From positions 372,001-436,000 of the forward strand of contig NZ_VEDF01000004.1 of NCBI RefSeq assembly GCF_007677725.1: a stretch of 64,000 nt of DNA. Direction: 5' to 3'. The notes under the pieces were generated by a model. The model did not search any database. It was not told the origin of the DNA and worked only from the letters and a program-made list of their open reading frames with translations. Below are positions 25,521-35,740 of the stretch, in pieces; the stretch's first letter is position 1; the number at the start of each line of letters is the position of its first letter. The translations under genes and the position numbers were made by a program. The DNA is from Pseudomonas sp. URMO17WK12:I11. GTDB taxonomy: Bacteria > Pseudomonadota > Gammaproteobacteria > Pseudomonadales > Pseudomonadaceae.

Positions 25521-25541
25521 CACTTCCCGGCCATACCCTGC

Positions 25542-25567
25542 AAAAGCCCGCTTCGGCGGGCTTTTTT
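25542..25567 (+). terminator. Rho-independent terminator after the YccA-type gene
   Basis: A perfect 10-bp stem (AAAAGCCCGC / GCGGGCTTTT) with a TTCG tetraloop and trailing T-run. Confidence 0.95.
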
Positions 25568-25703
25568 CATCACCTCCGCCTGACTTGCGAGTCAGGAAAA
25601 TTGGCGAATACCCGTAGAACGTGTCGGTATCGTCCCCGCCTCTACCGCAATCGTGGTTCTGCCCGTAGAATGCGCTCCTTTTTTCTCCGGGGCAGCTTCA
25701 GCC

Positions 25704-27083
25704 ATGAGCTCACACGAAAACAGCCCGGGCGCGTCAGCGCCTGCCAATGAACTGGTGCTCGGCCTGGAAGACAAGCCGCGGCTGTTGATCGGCCTGCTGG
25801 CGGCATTGCAGCACCTGCTGGCGATCATCGTGCCGATCGTCACGCCTGGCCTGTTGATCTGCCAGGCGCTGGGCGTCTCGCCGCGGGACACCAACCTCAT
25901 CGTCTCGATGTCGCTGGTGATCTCGGGGATTGCCACCTTCGTTCAATGCAAGCGCTTCGGCCCCTTCGGTGCTGGGCTGTTGATCGTGCAAGGCACGAGT
26001 TTCAACTTCGTCGGCCCGCTGATTGCCGGTGGTGCGCTGATGGTCAAGCAAGGCACACCCGTGGAAAGCGTGATGGCAGCGATCTTCGGTGTGGTGATCG
26101 CAGGCTCGTTCGTGGAAATGGGCGTCTCGCGAATCCTGCCTTTCGTCAAACGGCTGATCACCCCCCTGGTCACCGGCATCGTCGTGCTGATGATCGGCCT
26201 CACGCTGATCAAGGTCGGCTTGATCAGCATGGGCGGTGGTTTTGGCGCCATGGCCAACGGCACCTTCGCTGACGGTGAGAACCTGCTGCTTTCCGGCGCG
26301 GTGTTGGCGGTGATCGTCATCCTCAACCGCGTCCCTGTGGTGTGGATGCGCAGCTGCGCCATCGTCATTGCACTGGCGGTCGGCTACGCATTGGCCGGTT
26401 ATCTAGGCCGCCTGGACTTCACCGGCATGCACGAGGCTGCCCTGTTCCAAGTACCGGCCCCACTGCACTTTGGCCTGGGTTTCTCCTGGGCATTGTTCAT
26501 TCCCATGCTGGTCATTTATCTGGTGACCTCGCTGGAGGCCATCGGCGATGTCACCGCCACCAGTAAAGTGTCGCGCCAGCCGGTCGAAGGCCCGCTGTGG
26601 ATGCAGCGGATCAAAGGCGGCGTGCTGGTCAATGGCGCCAACTCGCTGTTGGCAGGGCTGTTCAACACCTTTCCCAGCTCGATCTTCGCCCAGAATAATG
26701 GCGTGATTCAGTTGACCGGCATCGCCAGCCGCCACATCGGCGTGTGGATTGCCGTGATGCTGGTACTGCTCGGCCTGTTCCCGAGCGTAGCCGGGGTGAT
26801 CCAGGCAGTGCCTGAGCCGGTACTCGGTGGTGCGGCGATGGTCATGTTCGGCGCAGTCGCAGCATCTGGCATCAACATCCTGGCCAGCACCCGCCTGGAT
26901 CGCCGGGCACTGTTGATCATCGCGGTGTCACTGGCTTTGGGCCTGGGTGTTGCGCAGGTGCCCGAATTCCTTGCGCACATGCCCGCCGCGGTGCGCAACG
27001 TACTGGAATCGGGCGTGGCCACTGGGGGTATCTGCGCCCTGCTGCTTAATTGGTTCCTGCCAGAAACCAGACAAGACGCCTGA
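25704..27083 (+). CDS. NCS2 (nucleobase:cation symporter-2) xanthine/uric acid permease
   Basis: The 459-residue protein has the many membrane segments of the NAT/NCS2 family. The signature motif is present as FAQNNGVIQLTGIASR, which has the QNN form seen in E. coli XanQ/XanP; uracil carriers differ here. GDVTATSKVSRQPV is the conserved TM8 region with the acidic residue. It should import xanthine or a similar purine with protons. I use the ATG at 25704 (MSSHENS); the GTG at 25653 would add 17 non-conserved residues. It is a single-gene unit with terminators on both sides. Confidence 0.9.
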   Translation: MSSHENSPGASAPANELVLGLEDKPRLLIGLLAALQHLLAIIVPIVTPGLLICQALGVSPRDTNLIVSMSLVISGIATFVQCKRFGPFGAGLLIVQGTSFNFVGPLIAGGALMVKQGTPVESVMAAIFGVVIAGSFVEMGVSRILPFVKRLITPLVTGIVVLMIGLTLIKVGLISMGGGFGAMANGTFADGENLLLSGAVLAVIVILNRVPVVWMRSCAIVIALAVGYALAGYLGRLDFTGMHEAALFQVPAPLHFGLGFSWALFIPMLVIYLVTSLEAIGDVTATSKVSRQPVEGPLWMQRIKGGVLVNGANSLLAGLFNTFPSSIFAQNNGVIQLTGIASRHIGVWIAVMLVLLGLFPSVAGVIQAVPEPVLGGAAMVMFGAVAASGINILASTRLDRRALLIIAVSLALGLGVAQVPEFLAHMPAAVRNVLESGVATGGICALLLNWFLPETRQDA

Positions 27084-27102
27084 TACGCCTCTTCGTCCGT
27101 GC

Positions 27103-27132
27103 AAGCCCGCGCCCACTTGCGCGGGCTTTTTG
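27103..27132 (+). terminator. Rho-independent terminator after the purine permease gene
   Basis: AAGCCCGCG and CGCGGGCTT arms with an eight-base loop are followed by a T-rich tail. It separates the permease from the tus operon. Confidence 0.92.
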
Positions 27133-27168
27133 TTTTATCATGACGGCATCCATTTGCATGAGTTGCCC

Positions 27169-27561
27169 ATGAAATTCGCTATTGCGGTGTTTTCCCCGGC
27201 CCACGCCCCTTCCTCGCGGCGCGCCTTGCGCTTCGCCAAGGCGGCGCTCGCTGGCGGGCACGAGATTGTCCGATTGTTTTTCTATCAAGACGGCGTGCAC
27301 AGCGCTTCAGCCAACGTTGTCGCGCCCCAAGATGAGCAGGATATCGCTGGCCAATGGCGTGCCTTTGTCAGCGAGCAGCGACTCGACGCCGTAGTCTGCA
27401 TCGCCGCAGCGCTGCGCCGTGGGGTGCTGGATGAAGCCGAAGCCAATCGCTACCAACGCGCTGCGGTGAATCTGCCCAGGCCCTGGGAACTATCGGGGCT
27501 TGGCCAGTTGCATGAAGCCGCTCAACTCGCCGACCGCCTGGTCTGCTTCGGAGGCGACTGA
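27169..27561 (+). CDS. tusD: Sulfurtransferase TusD
   Basis: The 130-residue protein is a DsrE-like subunit of the TusBCD complex, which relays persulfide sulfur from TusA to TusE for 2-thiolation of tRNA wobble uridine. The reactive cysteine is in VCIAAALRRGV near residue 78, matching E. coli TusD Cys78. The ATG at 27169 (MKFAIAVFS) is chosen because the longer frame from 26947 runs through the permease gene and the terminator. It heads tusDCBE-ybiB, all spaced by a few bases or overlapping. Confidence 0.95.
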   Translation: MKFAIAVFSPAHAPSSRRALRFAKAALAGGHEIVRLFFYQDGVHSASANVVAPQDEQDIAGQWRAFVSEQRLDAVVCIAAALRRGVLDEAEANRYQRAAVNLPRPWELSGLGQLHEAAQLADRLVCFGGD

Positions 27562-27562
27562 A

Positions 27563-27922
27563 ATGGCCAAATCCATGTTGATCATCAGCCGCCAGGCGCC
27601 GTGGAGCGGCCATTCGGCGCGCGAAGCGCTGGATATCGCTCTGGCCGGCGGCGCCTTCGACCTGCCCCTGGCCATGCTGTTTCTCGACGATGGCGTGCTG
27701 CAGTTGGCACCTGCTCAGCAGCCTGACGCGGTACAACAGAAGAACCTTGCGGCCAATCTGCAGGCCCTGCCGCTGTTCGGCGTCGACGAGTTGTTCGCTT
27801 GCCAGCGTAGCCTGGCCCGGCGCGGTATGCCCAGTGAGGGCCTGGAGCCTGCTGTGACAGTACTCGACGACGCCGAACTGCAAGCGCTGATCGCGCGCTT
27901 TGACCAAGTGGTGACACTCTGA
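27563..27922 (+). CDS. tusC: Sulfurtransferase complex subunit TusC
   Basis: The 119-residue protein is the DsrF-like partner in the TusBCD heterohexamer. It begins MAKSMLIISRQAPWSGHSAR, typical for TusC, with the conserved ALFLDDGV-like strand as LAMLFLDDGVLQL. It starts one base after the tusD stop and shares a base with the tusB start (TGATG), so translation is coupled. E. coli TusC has no essential cysteine, and the role here is structural within the sulfur relay. Confidence 0.95.
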   Translation: MAKSMLIISRQAPWSGHSAREALDIALAGGAFDLPLAMLFLDDGVLQLAPAQQPDAVQQKNLAANLQALPLFGVDELFACQRSLARRGMPSEGLEPAVTVLDDAELQALIARFDQVVTL

Positions 27923-28218
27923 TGCCGACCCTCCACGTGCTTTCCCATTCGCCATTCAATGACGACCGGCTCGACAGTTGCCTACGCCTGCTGGGCAGTG
28001 AAGACGCCCTTTTACTGTGCGGCGATGCAGTCTACGCGCTACACGAGGGCTGCGACCCACAGGCAAAGTTGATCCGGGCTAATCTGAGCCATCGCCTGTT
28101 CGCCCTCGATGAAGACCTCAAGGCACGCGCCATCGACAGTCCATTGATGCAAAGCGTTGATTACTCGGCCTTCGTCGAGCTGACCTTGCGCTTTGACAAG
28201 GTGAACAGCTGGCTATGA
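27922..28218 (+). CDS. tusB: Sulfurtransferase complex subunit TusB
   Basis: The 98-residue protein is the DsrH-like subunit. It starts MPTLHVLSHSPFNDDRLDSC, with the common HVLSHSP motif, and continues ALLLCGDAVYAL. It is coupled at both ends: one base shared with tusC and four with tusE (ATGA). The three Tus subunits pass sulfur on to TusE and then to MnmA, whose gene lies at 48252-49376. Confidence 0.93.
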   Translation: MPTLHVLSHSPFNDDRLDSCLRLLGSEDALLLCGDAVYALHEGCDPQAKLIRANLSHRLFALDEDLKARAIDSPLMQSVDYSAFVELTLRFDKVNSWL

Positions 28219-28550
28219 GCACATTGCACGTTGGCGAGCAGCTCATCGCCCTGGATAAAGATGGTTTCCTGCTTGATCTGCATGAGTGGTCCCACCCTGT
28301 CGCGCACGCGCTGGCCGCACGCGAAGGAATTACCTTGAGCGCCGATCACTGGGAGATCATTGAACTGCTGCGGCAGTTTTACGATGAGTTCCAGCTCTCT
28401 CCAGCCACCCGCCCGCTGATCAAGTACGCCGCGCTCAAACTGGGCGCGCAAAAAGGCAACAGCCCGCACCTTAACCGCCTGTTCAATGGCACTCCTGCCA
28501 AGCTCGCCGCGAAGCTCGCGGGCCTGCCCAAGCCGACCAATTGCATATGA
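28215..28550 (+). CDS. tusE: Sulfur carrier TusE (DsrC family)
   Basis: The 111-residue protein has DsrC features: LDKDGFLLDLHEWSHPVA at the start, the HTH-like SADHWEIIELLRQFYDEF, and the C-terminal arm ending PTNCI with the catalytic penultimate cysteine. It has the single Cys of TusE-type proteins, not the Cys pair of dissimilatory DsrC. It takes sulfur from TusBCD and interacts with MnmA for s2U34 formation. It overlaps tusB and ybiB by four bases each. Confidence 0.95.
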   Translation: MSTLHVGEQLIALDKDGFLLDLHEWSHPVAHALAAREGITLSADHWEIIELLRQFYDEFQLSPATRPLIKYAALKLGAQKGNSPHLNRLFNGTPAKLAAKLAGLPKPTNCI

Positions 28551-29551
28551 CCGTAGCTCGCCCGCTTACCCTGCAAACCCCCGACGAGCACCCGTTCGCC
28601 GAATTCGTGCGCATCCTCGGCAAAGGCAAGCGCGGCGCGCGCGGGCTGTCTCGCGATGAAGCCCGCGCCGCCATGACCTTGCTGCTTGAAGACAAAGTCG
28701 AGGACACCCAGCTGGGCGCTTTTCTCATGCTGCTGCGGCACAAGGAAGAAAGCGCCGAAGAGCTTGCCGGCTTCACCGAGGCAGTGCGCGCGCACGTGCA
28801 AGCGCCGCCGATTGCCGTGGACATCGACTGGCCAAGCTACGCCGGCAAGAAACGTCACCTTCCCTGGTACCTGCTGGCCGCCAAGTGTCTGGCCGATAAC
28901 GGCGTACGCATCTTGATGCATGGCGGCGGTGCGCATACCGCTGGGCGCCTGTACACCGAGCAACTGTTGGTGTTGTTGAAAATCCCGCTGTGCCGTGACT
29001 GGGCCTCGGTCAGCCGAGCGCTGGATCAGCAGCGCCTGGCGTTCGCGCCCTTGCAGGACTGGGCACCGGCACTGCAGCGCATGATCGACTTGCGTAATAC
29101 CCTCGGCCTGCGCTCACCCATTCACTCGCTGGCGCGCGTACTCAACCCGCTGGGCGCACGCTGCGGCCTGCAGAGTATCTTTCACCCTGGTTACCAGGCA
29201 GTACACCGTGAGGCCAGCCGGCTATTGGGCGACCATGCCGTGGTCATCAAAGGGGACGGTGGCGAGATCGAGGTAAATCCCGACGTCATCAGCCACTTGT
29301 ATGGCACGACGGCAGGCGATGCATGGGATGAACAATGGCCTGCGATGAGCGAGCGCCGGCACGTCAAACCGGCAAGCTTGCAACCTGAGCAACTGGTGGC
29401 GGTATGGCGCGGCGAAGCCGAAGACAGCTATGGTGAAATGGCCGTGATCGCCACTATCGCCCTGGCGTTACGTGGCTTGCACCATGACCGCGAGCAAGCC
29501 TTCGCCATGGCCCGCAGCTACTGGGCCGCGCGTAATCAATCGAATATCTAG
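28547..29551 (+). CDS. ybiB: YbiB-like protein of the anthranilate phosphoribosyltransferase fold
   Basis: The 334-residue protein resembles TrpD in fold: RDEARAAMTLLLEDKVEDTQ near the N-terminus, MHGGGAHTAGRLYTEQ in the place of the PRPP loop region, and VIKGDGGEIEVNPDV. The PRPP-binding GTGGD motif of true TrpD is not kept, which agrees with YbiB being a nucleic-acid-binding homologue and not an enzyme of tryptophan synthesis. Start ATG overlaps the tusE stop. Its constant place at the end of tusDCBE in Pseudomonas hints at a tRNA-linked job, but that is not proved. Confidence 0.88.
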   Translation: MTVARPLTLQTPDEHPFAEFVRILGKGKRGARGLSRDEARAAMTLLLEDKVEDTQLGAFLMLLRHKEESAEELAGFTEAVRAHVQAPPIAVDIDWPSYAGKKRHLPWYLLAAKCLADNGVRILMHGGGAHTAGRLYTEQLLVLLKIPLCRDWASVSRALDQQRLAFAPLQDWAPALQRMIDLRNTLGLRSPIHSLARVLNPLGARCGLQSIFHPGYQAVHREASRLLGDHAVVIKGDGGEIEVNPDVISHLYGTTAGDAWDEQWPAMSERRHVKPASLQPEQLVAVWRGEAEDSYGEMAVIATIALALRGLHHDREQAFAMARSYWAARNQSNI

Positions 29552-29644
29552 ATAATTGGTGCGCACTCTTTGCGCTAGTTATTCGAACGATATTCCCTAG
29601 ACTGGGCTCCAACGACAACCAACTTGTGTTTCGAGGAGCTCACC

Positions 29645-30604
29645 ATGGGCCTTTTGATCGACGGCCGCTGGCATGATCAGTGGTATGAAAATGGCAAGGA
29701 CGGCAGCTTCAAGCGCGAAAGCGCCCAACGCCGCAATGAGCTCCCAGCCGCAGAAGCAGGTCGCTATCACCTGTATGTTTCATTGGCCTGCCCGTGGGCA
29801 CACCGCACCTTGATCGTACGCGCGCTCAAGGGACTGGAGCCTTTGATCGACGTCTCGGTGGTGAGCTGGCTGATGCAGGATCACGGCTGGACCTTCGATC
29901 AACGGCAGGGCTCAAGCGGCGACCATCTCGACGGCTTGCAGTACCTGCATCAGCGCTATACCGAGGATGACCCACACTACACCGGCCGGGTGACCGTGCC
30001 GGTGCTGTGGGACAAACAGGAGAAGCGCATCGTCAACAACGAGTCGGCGGAAATCATTCGGATCTTCAATACAGCCTTCAACGCGCTGACCGGCAACGCC
30101 CTGGACCTCTACCCTGAACCGCTGCGACCTACCATCGAGGCGCTCAATGAACGCATCTATCCAGCCGTGAACAACGGCGTGTACCGCGCGGGTTTCGCCA
30201 CCACCCAGGATGCCTACGAGGCAGCGTTCGACGATGTCTTCAACGAGCTGGATCATCTGGAAGCGCTGCTAGAGCGCAACCGCTACCTGGCCGGCGAATA
30301 CCTGACCGAAGCCGATATCCGCCTGTTCACCACCCTGGTGCGTTTCGATGCCGTGTATCACGGGCATTTCAAATGCAACCTGCGCCGTTTGAGCGACTAC
30401 CACAATCTGTCCAACTGGCTGCGCGAGCTGTACCAATGGCCGGGGGTGGCAGACACGGTGAACATGGAGCACATCCAGAAGCACTATTACATGAGCCACA
30501 AGACCATCAACCCGAACGGCATCGTGCCAAAAGGGCCGCTGCAGGACTTCACTCAGCCGCATGATCGGCAGCGGCTGCCAGGCAAGGGTATCTGGCAGGC
30601 TTGA
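29645..30604 (+). CDS. Glutathione S-transferase, glutathionyl-hydroquinone reductase type (YqjG/Xi class)
   Basis: The 319-residue protein has the Xi-class pattern: an extended N-terminal arm, the catalytic Cys in SLACPWAHRTLIVR near residue 46, the SNAIL-like NNESAEIIRIFN, and the helical C-terminal domain (YLTEADIRLFTTLVRFD). Such enzymes reduce glutathionyl-hydroquinones, releasing hydroquinone and GSSG in the cytosol. The start follows GAGGAG at the best distance. It is a single-gene unit, ending in a shared terminator with cysG. Confidence 0.93.
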   Translation: MGLLIDGRWHDQWYENGKDGSFKRESAQRRNELPAAEAGRYHLYVSLACPWAHRTLIVRALKGLEPLIDVSVVSWLMQDHGWTFDQRQGSSGDHLDGLQYLHQRYTEDDPHYTGRVTVPVLWDKQEKRIVNNESAEIIRIFNTAFNALTGNALDLYPEPLRPTIEALNERIYPAVNNGVYRAGFATTQDAYEAAFDDVFNELDHLEALLERNRYLAGEYLTEADIRLFTTLVRFDAVYHGHFKCNLRRLSDYHNLSNWLRELYQWPGVADTVNMEHIQKHYYMSHKTINPNGIVPKGPLQDFTQPHDRQRLPGKGIWQA

Positions 30605-30644
30605 AGCAAAAGGGCCGCATTTCAAGTGCGGCCCCTTTTGCTTC
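30603..30644. terminator. Convergent bidirectional terminator between the GST gene and cysG
   Basis: GAAGCAAAAGGG-CCGCA pairs with TGCGG-C-CCCTTTTGCTTC (one bulged C). The stem contains the stop codon of both convergent genes, or touches it, so there is no spare intergenic DNA. Confidence 0.85.
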
Positions 30645-32034
30645 AGCTGTTTTGTGAGCCTTCGAACCAGGCCAGTTTCTCGCGCAGTTGCACCACCTCC
30701 CCGACAATCACCAGCGTAGGCGCATGCACCTCATGCCGGGCGACCAGATCAGGCAGGTCCGCCAAGGTACCGGTGAATACCCGTTGATTGCGCGTCGTGC
30801 CCTGCTGCACCAGCGCAGCCGGAGTGCTGGCCGCACGACCGTGACGAATCAGTTCCGCGCAGATGGTGGGCAGTCCAACCAATCCCATGTAGAACACCAG
30901 GGTCTGGGCTGGAGCCACCAGATCATGCCAGGGCAGGTTGCTGGAGCCGTCCTTGAGGTGCCCGGTGACGAAGCGCACCGACTGGGCGTAATCGCGATGG
31001 GTGAGAGGTATGCCCCCGTACGCCGAGCAACCACTGGCCGCGGTGATGCCTGGCACCACCTGGAATGGGATACCCTGCTCGGCCAGCTCTTCGATCTCTT
31101 CGCCACCTCGGCCGAAGATGAACGGATCGCCGCCCTTGAGGCGCAGTACCCGCTTGCCCTGCTGCGCCAGGTCGACCAGCAGACGGTTGATCTGGTCCTG
31201 GGGTACGGCGTGATCGGCCCGGCGCTTGCCGACATAGATGCGCTCGGCATCACGCCGGCACATCTCGATGATCGCCGGGGCCACCAGACGGTCGTACAGC
31301 ACCACGTCGGCCTGCTGCATCAGCCGCAAGGCGCGAAAAGTCAGCAGGTCCGGATCGCCCGGCCCCGCGCCCACCAGATACACCTCGCCTCCTTGCTGCA
31401 TCGGCGCGCCGTCGACCATGGCCTGCAACATCCGCTCGGCTTCGCCACCCTGTCCGGCCAACTGGCGCTCGGCAATCGGGCCTTGAAAAACCGTCTCCCA
31501 GAAGCCACGGCGCTGATTGACGTCCGGATAGAGCGATTTGACCGTGTGCCGAAAACGCGCAGCCAAGCCTGCCAACTCACCGTACGCGGCGGGAATCCAC
31601 GCCTCGAGCTTGGCCCGGATCAGCCGTGCCAGCACTGGCGCATCGCCGCCACTGGACACCGCGATGACCAGGGGCGAACGGTCGACGATGGCCGGAAAGA
31701 TCACCGTGCACAGGGCTGGCGCATCGACCACGTTCACTGGCACGCTGAGCGCCTGTGCATCGGCCGATACCTGGGCGTTGAGCTGCGCATCGTCGGTGGC
31801 GGCGATGACCAGTCGGCAACCTGCCAGGTCCGCAGCCTGATAGCCGCGCACCAGCACCTCACCGCCCCCTTCGCGGGCCAATGCGGCCAGTTGGCCGTCG
31901 ACGTCCGGCGCGACCACGCGCAGCGCGGCGCCGGCATCGGCCAGCAAGCGCGCCTTGCGCAAGGCAATCTCGCCGCCGCCGACGACCAACGCACGGCCGC
32001 CCTGCAACTTGTGGAACAGCGGCAGGTAATCCAT
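30643..32034 (-). CDS. cysG: Siroheme synthase CysG (SUMT / precorrin-2 dehydrogenase / ferrochelatase)
   Basis: The 463-residue fusion has two parts. Residues 1-150 are the NAD-dependent dehydrogenase/ferrochelatase half ([20 protein letters not shown]). From about 215 follows the SAM-dependent uroporphyrinogen III methyltransferase ([19 protein letters not shown], then [16 protein letters not shown] and [20 protein letters not shown]). It makes siroheme from uroporphyrinogen III for sulfite and nitrite reductases. It starts immediately after the serS stop in the same direction. Confidence 0.97.
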   Translation of the reverse strand: MDYLPLFHKLQGGRALVVGGGEIALRKARLLADAGAALRVVAPDVDGQLAALAREGGGEVLVRGYQAADLAGCRLVIAATDDAQLNAQVSADAQALSVPVNVVDAPALCTVIFPAIVDRSPLVIAVSSGGDAPVLARLIRAKLEAWIPAAYGELAGLAARFRHTVKSLYPDVNQRRGFWETVFQGPIAERQLAGQGGEAERMLQAMVDGAPMQQGGEVYLVGAGPGDPDLLTFRALRLMQQADVVLYDRLVAPAIIEMCRRDAERIYVGKRRADHAVPQDQINRLLVDLAQQGKRVLRLKGGDPFIFGRGGEEIEELAEQGIPFQVVPGITAASGCSAYGGIPLTHRDYAQSVRFVTGHLKDGSSNLPWHDLVAPAQTLVFYMGLVGLPTICAELIRHGRAASTPAALVQQGTTRNQRVFTGTLADLPDLVARHEVHAPTLVIVGEVVQLREKLAWFEGSQNS

Positions 32035-33327
<1,293 letters not shown>

Positions 33328-33345
33328 TTATAGGTAGGTGTTGGT

Positions 33346-33720
33346 TCAGAAGCGAGTGAGGGACAGGCCGGCCCAGGTGGCCAATAGCCCGCCCACTACG
33401 CTGATACTGGTATAGCCCAATGCAAGCGGCACTTGCCCACTTTCAAGCAGGCGCACGGTATCGAGCGAGAAGGAGGAAAAAGTGGTAAGACCGCCGAGAA
33501 ACCCCACGATCAGGCCGGCGCGCAACTCGACAGGCACCAGCGGCTTGTGCAGGAACAGGCCGTACAGCAAGCCGATCAGCAGGCAACCGAGCAGGTTGAC
33601 CGCCAGCGTACCCAGATAGAAATGCCGTGGCCACTGGGCGGTGACCCAAGTGGCGGTGGCAAAACGCAGCAACGTGCCAGCTACCCCGCCGGCGCTTACG
33701 GCGGCAATCAGCGCAATCAT
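33346..33720 (-). CDS. crcB: Fluoride ion channel CrcB/Fluc
   Basis: The 124-residue protein has four hydrophobic segments and the Fluc motifs [12 protein letters not shown] near the start and [20 protein letters not shown], with the TTFS polar track and the Na-binding region. It works as an antiparallel dimer exporting fluoride across the inner membrane. It overlaps the rarA stop by four bases (ATGA). No fluoride riboswitch is seen upstream, since the gene starts inside rarA. Confidence 0.95.
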   Translation of the reverse strand: MIALIAAVSAGGVAGTLLRFATATWVTAQWPRHFYLGTLAVNLLGCLLIGLLYGLFLHKPLVPVELRAGLIVGFLGGLTTFSSFSLDTVRLLESGQVPLALGYTSISVVGGLLATWAGLSLTRF

Positions 33721-35042
33721 GGTTTTCTCCGCTGTCGCGGGCTAGTGCGGTCTAGATCGGCCAAATGGCGGAGCTTCTCGCCGATTTTCAACTCCAGGCC
33801 TCGCGGCACGGGTTGGTAGTATTGCCGCGGCTCAAGCGCGTCTGGGAAGTAGTCTTCACCGGCCGCGTAGGCGTCGGGCTCGTCATGGGCATAGCGGTAC
33901 TCATCGCCATAGCCTAACTGCTTCATCAGCTTGGTCGGGGCATTGCGCAGGTGCAGCGGCACTTCCAGCGAACCGTGCTCGGCGGCCTCACGCATCGCGG
34001 CCTTGAAGCCGGTATACACGGCATTGCTCTTCGGCGCGCAGGCAATATAGGTAATTGCCTGCGCCACTGCCAGTTCGCCCTCGGGACTACCCAGGCGTTC
34101 TTGCACGTCCCACGCCGCCAGGCACAGGCTCAGGGCACGGGGGTCGGCATTGCCGATGTCCTCGCTGGCCATGCGCACCACCCGCCGGGCGATGTACAGC
34201 GGATCGCAGCCACCATCGAGCATGCGCGCGAACCAGTAGAGTGCGGCATCGGGGTTGGAGCCGCGTACCGATTTGTGCAACGCAGAAATCTGGTCGTAAA
34301 ACGCCTCGCCACCCTTGTCGAAGCGTCTACGGCTGTCGCCCAGCAGGCTTTGCAGCATCTGCACGTCGATTTCGCTGCCATCTTCGGCAAGGTCGGAAGC
34401 GTTTTCGAGGAAGTTGAGCATGCGCCGGCCATCGCCATCGGCGGCGGCCATGAGCATCTTGAAGGCTTCATCGCCAACCCGCAGGTGGCGTTTGCCCAGG
34501 CCGCGCTCTTCAGTCAGCGCGCGATCGACCAGCTTGCGCAGGGCGGGCTCGTCGAGACTTTTGAGCACGTACACCCGCGCCCGCGACAACAGCGCGTTGT
34601 TCAGCTCGAACGAAGGGTTTTCCGTGGTGGCGCCGATGAACAGCAGGGTGCCGTCCTCGACATAGGGTAGAAAGGCATCTTGCTGGGACTTGTTGAAGCG
34701 GTGGACCTCGTCGACGAAGAGAATGGTTCGCCGCCCATACTGCCCGGCCTGCTGCTTGGCCACTTCGACCGCCTGGCGAATCTCCTTGACTCCGGCCAGG
34801 ACCGCCGAGACTGTTTCGAAGTGCGCGTCACAAAACTGCGCCAGCAACCGCGCCAGGGTGGTCTTGCCCACTCCAGGCGGGCCCCAGAAGATCATCGAAT
34901 GCAGTGCACCCTGCTCCAGTGCCTCGCGCAGCGGTTTTCCACGCGCCAACAGGTGCTCCTGGCCAACGTACTCGTCCAGGTTGGAAGGACGCAGGCGTGC
35001 CGCCAGAGGCTGGGCCACAGGTTCGCTTCGAAACAGGTCCAT
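33717..35042 (-). CDS. rarA: Replication-associated recombination protein RarA (MgsA)
   Basis: The 441-residue AAA+ ATPase has Walker [16 protein letters not shown] near residue 55, Walker [21 protein letters not shown], and the C-terminal tetramerisation part ([20 protein letters not shown]). It acts at stalled replication forks and is related to clamp-loader ATPases. It lies between lolA and crcB, the gene order known from gamma-proteobacteria, where lolA-rarA-serS are linked. Confidence 0.97.
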   Translation of the reverse strand: MDLFRSEPVAQPLAARLRPSNLDEYVGQEHLLARGKPLREALEQGALHSMIFWGPPGVGKTTLARLLAQFCDAHFETVSAVLAGVKEIRQAVEVAKQQAGQYGRRTILFVDEVHRFNKSQQDAFLPYVEDGTLLFIGATTENPSFELNNALLSRARVYVLKSLDEPALRKLVDRALTEERGLGKRHLRVGDEAFKMLMAAADGDGRRMLNFLENASDLAEDGSEIDVQMLQSLLGDSRRRFDKGGEAFYDQISALHKSVRGSNPDAALYWFARMLDGGCDPLYIARRVVRMASEDIGNADPRALSLCLAAWDVQERLGSPEGELAVAQAITYIACAPKSNAVYTGFKAAMREAAEHGSLEVPLHLRNAPTKLMKQLGYGDEYRYAHDEPDAYAAGEDYFPDALEPRQYYQPVPRGLELKIGEKLRHLADLDRTSPRQRRKP

Positions 35043-35054
35043 GACGCGCTCTGT

Positions 35055-35678
35055 TTACTCCTTGATGACGTCGGCACCTTTGGGGATGTCGAACGTAAAG
35101 GTGCTGTCCGCCACGGCCTGGTTGGCCTTGACGCCATTGAACAGGATGTTGGTGCGCTGACCGACGCTGTCGATCAACTGCATGTCATTGATCAGACCCT
35201 TGCGGAACGATACCCGCAACGAATCGAACAACGTGTCCTTGGTCTTGGGCTTGAGGGTGAAGTCCATGACATCACCCTGCTGCTTGGAGGTAATGTCGAA
35301 ACTCTGGCTGATCTTCGACACATCGCCAGAGAGCAGCAGTGCCGGGGTCTGGTTCAGACGCTGATCGAGCTTCTTGACGGTGGCCTGCTCCAGGTCCGGG
35401 TCCCACAACGTTACATTGCTGCCGTCGGACACCACCACCTGCTCCTGAGGCGCATCAGTGTGCCAGTAAAACAGACCTGGGCGCTTGACGGTCATCTTGC
35501 CGGAGGTTTCCTGCAAGCTGGTGCCGCCTGCGTCGAGGGTCAGCTGGGAGAAATTGGCCTGGATGGTCTGGGACTTTTCCAGCAACTGGGTCAGGCGCTG
35601 CACATCTTGCTCACCGGCATAAGCAGTAACCGAGCCCAGGGTAAGGGCAGAAGCCAACAGCATGCGAATCGCGCGCAT
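35055..35678 (-). CDS. lolA: Outer-membrane lipoprotein carrier protein LolA
   Basis: The 207-residue protein has a signal peptide ([20 protein letters not shown], cleavage after AYA). The mature domain has the LolA pattern: [14 protein letters not shown], then [20 protein letters not shown] and [15 protein letters not shown]. It ferries lipoproteins from LolCDE across the periplasm to LolB. I start at 35678; the frame is open to 35744 but those residues would destroy the signal peptide. It is followed by rarA, 12 bp apart. Confidence 0.96.
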   Translation of the reverse strand: MRAIRMLLASALTLGSVTAYAGEQDVQRLTQLLEKSQTIQANFSQLTLDAGGTSLQETSGKMTVKRPGLFYWHTDAPQEQVVVSDGSNVTLWDPDLEQATVKKLDQRLNQTPALLLSGDVSKISQSFDITSKQQGDVMDFTLKPKTKDTLFDSLRVSFRKGLINDMQLIDSVGQRTNILFNGVKANQAVADSTFTFDIPKGADVIKE

Positions 35679-35740
35679 GGGAATCCTCTTTGAGCGTATG
35701 GAAAAGCCGAGCGTCGTGTAGGAAACCCGGCAGGTATCGG

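Noticed and set aside
24768-25523. 251-residue open frame opposite the YccA-type gene
   Set aside because: Rich in His, Gln and Glu as expected for the reverse of a membrane protein gene; no motif.
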